Source: Cloacibacillus sp. An23 (GTDB taxonomy: Bacteria > Synergistota > Synergistia > Synergistales > Synergistaceae). Taken from it: a stretch of 64,000 nt of DNA. The stretch spans positions 248,001 through 312,000 of the forward strand of contig NZ_NFJQ01000001.1 of assembly GCF_002159945.1 (NCBI RefSeq), in the 5' to 3' direction. Positions 62,829 to 64,000 of the stretch are shown here, one piece after another. The number at the start of each line of letters is the position of its first letter. The first letter of the stretch is position 1. The notes under the pieces are model-generated. The model saw only the letters and a list, made by a program, of their open reading frames with translations, had not been told where the DNA came from and did not search any database. The position numbers and the translations under genes were made by a program.

Positions 62829-64000
62829 TTATTTCTTCTTTCTCAGTACAAGCGGTATCAGCGCAAACAACGCAAGCGCGCCGAATCCTGCGGAACAGCC
62901 GCCGCCTCCGCCGCCGGAACTCTGCGGCGTTTCGGGCTCGGGTTCAGGTTCGGGCGTCGGTTCCGGTCCGGTTTCCGCAGCTGTCACCGTCACAGTCACG
63001 CTTGCGGTTAAGCCGCCGTCTGCGCTCGTCGCGGTTATCGTCGCGGCGCCCGCGCCGGTGGCTTCGACGGTCGCCGTGCCGTTTCCGTTGTCCGTGATAT
63101 TCACGATGCCCTCGGACGATGCGCTCCACGTTACGGATTTGTTCGTCGCGTTGGTCGGGGAGTAGATTATGGAGAAGCTCTGCGTATCGCCGATTTTCAT
63201 CTCGATGTCGTCGGAGGCGGGCGAGAGCGAGATAGACTCAAGCGCGACGTTTGAGACCGTCACGTCGAAGGTGAACGAGACCTCTTCGCCATCAACGGAG
63301 TAGGCTAGCAAGCTGTCGTCCGACAGAGCCGAGAGGTCGGTGACGTGCAGCGTCGCCTTCACCGTTATCGTCGCTGTGCCTTCGGCGATTCCCGCTACCG
63401 TTATCGTGCCGTTATCGTTGTATGCCGCCGTCGCGACGTTTAGGTTGGAGCTTTCAGCCCGCCCGCCGCGAACCACGCCGCTCGTCTGGTCGAACGCGTC
63501 CGAAGGCATGCCGGGGGAGGTGGAGAGCGTAATCGTTGCCGTTCCGCCATGCGCTATCATAGCGTTGTCTATCGACGCGGAGAGAGTTGTGACTACCTTC
63601 TGAGCGGCGTCGTCCGTCGTTATCGCAGTAATGCCGCCAGAACTGCCGTCTTTGCCCGCTCCGCTCAGCCCGTTGTTTATGGTCTCGGTCTGAAGGAATC
63701 CGCAGTTTTCAACTGTGGGCGAATTAACTGCATACCCCCAGACGCCGCCCACGTCGCCGCCTCCTGTCACATTTCCCAGGTTCATGCAGTCGGTGAGACG
63801 TACGCCGGAATTGCACCATCCGACGATTCCTCCGGTAGTTGCGCTGCCGGACACCTCCTCGGTGTTCGTGCAGTTCGTCACTGTACAGCCGTGGCCAAAC
63901 CCGACTATACCGCCCGTGCCGCCGTCTCCTGTTACCGTGCCGTTGTTCGTACAGTTGGAGACGGTTCCGCTAGTGCAGGCTCCCGCTATTCCGCCGGTGC
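62829..64000 (-). CDS. Synergist-CTERM surface protein with GLUG and Ig-like repeats, partial
   Basis: At least 390 residues; the reading frame stays open through the window end, so the N-terminus lies outside. The visible N-terminal part has GLUG-type repeats (TGGIVGWCNSGVRLTDCMNLG; VGGVWGYAVNSP), then about 150 residues with one less clear domain, then a bacterial Ig-like 2 domain (SISLSPASDDIEMKIGD to ASVTVTV). A Pro/Glu/Thr spacer (PEPTPEPEPEPE) and the Synergist-CTERM tail end the protein (GGGGGGC, SAGFGALALFALIPL, VLRKKK). Likely exported and processed at the Cys-containing motif, then anchored or released at the cell surface. Confidence 0.88.
   Translation of the reverse strand, partial: TGGIAGACTSGTVSNCTNNGTVTGDGGTGGIVGFGHGCTVTNCTNTEEVSGSATTGGIVGWCNSGVRLTDCMNLGNVTGGGDVGGVWGYAVNSPTVENCGFLQTETINNGLSGAGKDGSSGGITAITTDDAAQKVVTTLSASIDNAMIAHGGTATITLSTSPGMPSDAFDQTSGVVRGGRAESSNLNVATAAYNDNGTITVAGIAEGTATITVKATLHVTDLSALSDDSLLAYSVDGEEVSFTFDVTVSNVALESISLSPASDDIEMKIGDTQSFSIIYSPTNATNKSVTWSASSEGIVNITDNGNGTATVEATGAGAATITATSADGGLTASVTVTVTAAETGPEPTPEPEPEPETPQSSGGGGGGCSAGFGALALFALIPLVLRKKK

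Overview
This 64 kb window is high-GC, densely coded bacterial chromosome, most likely from a member of the Synergistota (Synergistaceae; Cloacibacillus/Synergistes-like). The best single clue is the protein at the right edge. It ends in a Gly-rich stretch, one Cys, a hydrophobic helix and a basic tail, which is the Synergist-CTERM sorting signal. The gene content agrees: a full Liv branched-chain amino-acid ABC transporter, several amino-acid and peptide-degrading enzymes, anaerobic ribonucleotide reductase, ETF-linked oxidation, CoA-transferase, a diderm envelope adhesin with an Skp-like chaperone, and no sugar-uptake system. I see no rRNA, tRNA, CRISPR array, prophage or transposase.

Layout. 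0-2.8 kb: a DauB/DauR-like module (ornithine-cyclodeaminase-family enzyme, YheO/PAS regulator, EamA exporter) with a palindromic operator. 2.9-7 kb: ROK kinase, M55 D-aminopeptidase, YchF and a BMP-type binding protein. 7-9.4 kb: M23 lipoprotein, a frameshifted AraC regulator, DUF2000. 9.4-12.1 kb: two-part DUF3100 membrane system with an M20 amidohydrolase. 12.2-17 kb: livKHMGF with a large hairpin after livK. 17.3-21.5 kb: small sigma factor, Skp/OmpH chaperone and YadA-like trimeric adhesin, with a C9 tract between the first two. 21.8-25.2 kb: nrdR-nrdD-nrdG under two NrdR boxes. 25.2-25.45 kb: a complete cobalamin riboswitch plus terminator that has no gene behind it. 25.5-31.8 kb: D-serine ammonia-lyase, etfB-etfA-glcD-like oxidase, split ThrE exporter. 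32-35 kb: Mn (yybP-ykoY) riboswitch in front of a P2-type ATPase. 35-40.4 kb: RpiR regulator divergent from a dicarboxylate symporter/aminotransferase/RraA/2-hydroxyacid dehydrogenase cluster. 40.5-46.2 kb: CmpB-like membrane protein, typA, DUF815 ATPase, LysR. 46.2-47.4 kb: two tiny genes with their own signals. 47.5-49.7 kb: AmmeMemoRadiSam pair. 49.9-53 kb: tandem GT8 glycosyltransferases and a ketopantoate-reductase-family protein. 53.4-56.5 kb: CoA-transferase divergent from an M20/RocB-like peptidase. 56.6-59.9 kb: GNAT, Ski2-like helicase, DUF4491 and DUF4405 membrane proteins. 60.1-62.4 kb: two Tat-exported oxidoreductase/hydrolase proteins. 62.6-64 kb: a palindromic MITE-like repeat and the Synergist-CTERM surface protein, cut by the window end.

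Together the genes describe an anaerobic amino-acid fermenter. Import is by Liv, the dicarboxylate symporter and BMP proteins. Deamination, transamination and deacylation are by DsdA, the aminotransferase, the OCD-family enzyme and M20/M55 enzymes. Acids are handled by ETF/GlcD, the RraA-like enzyme and CoA-transferase. Regulation is rich in RNA: two riboswitches are clear. Bases 1-50 hold nothing I can assign.
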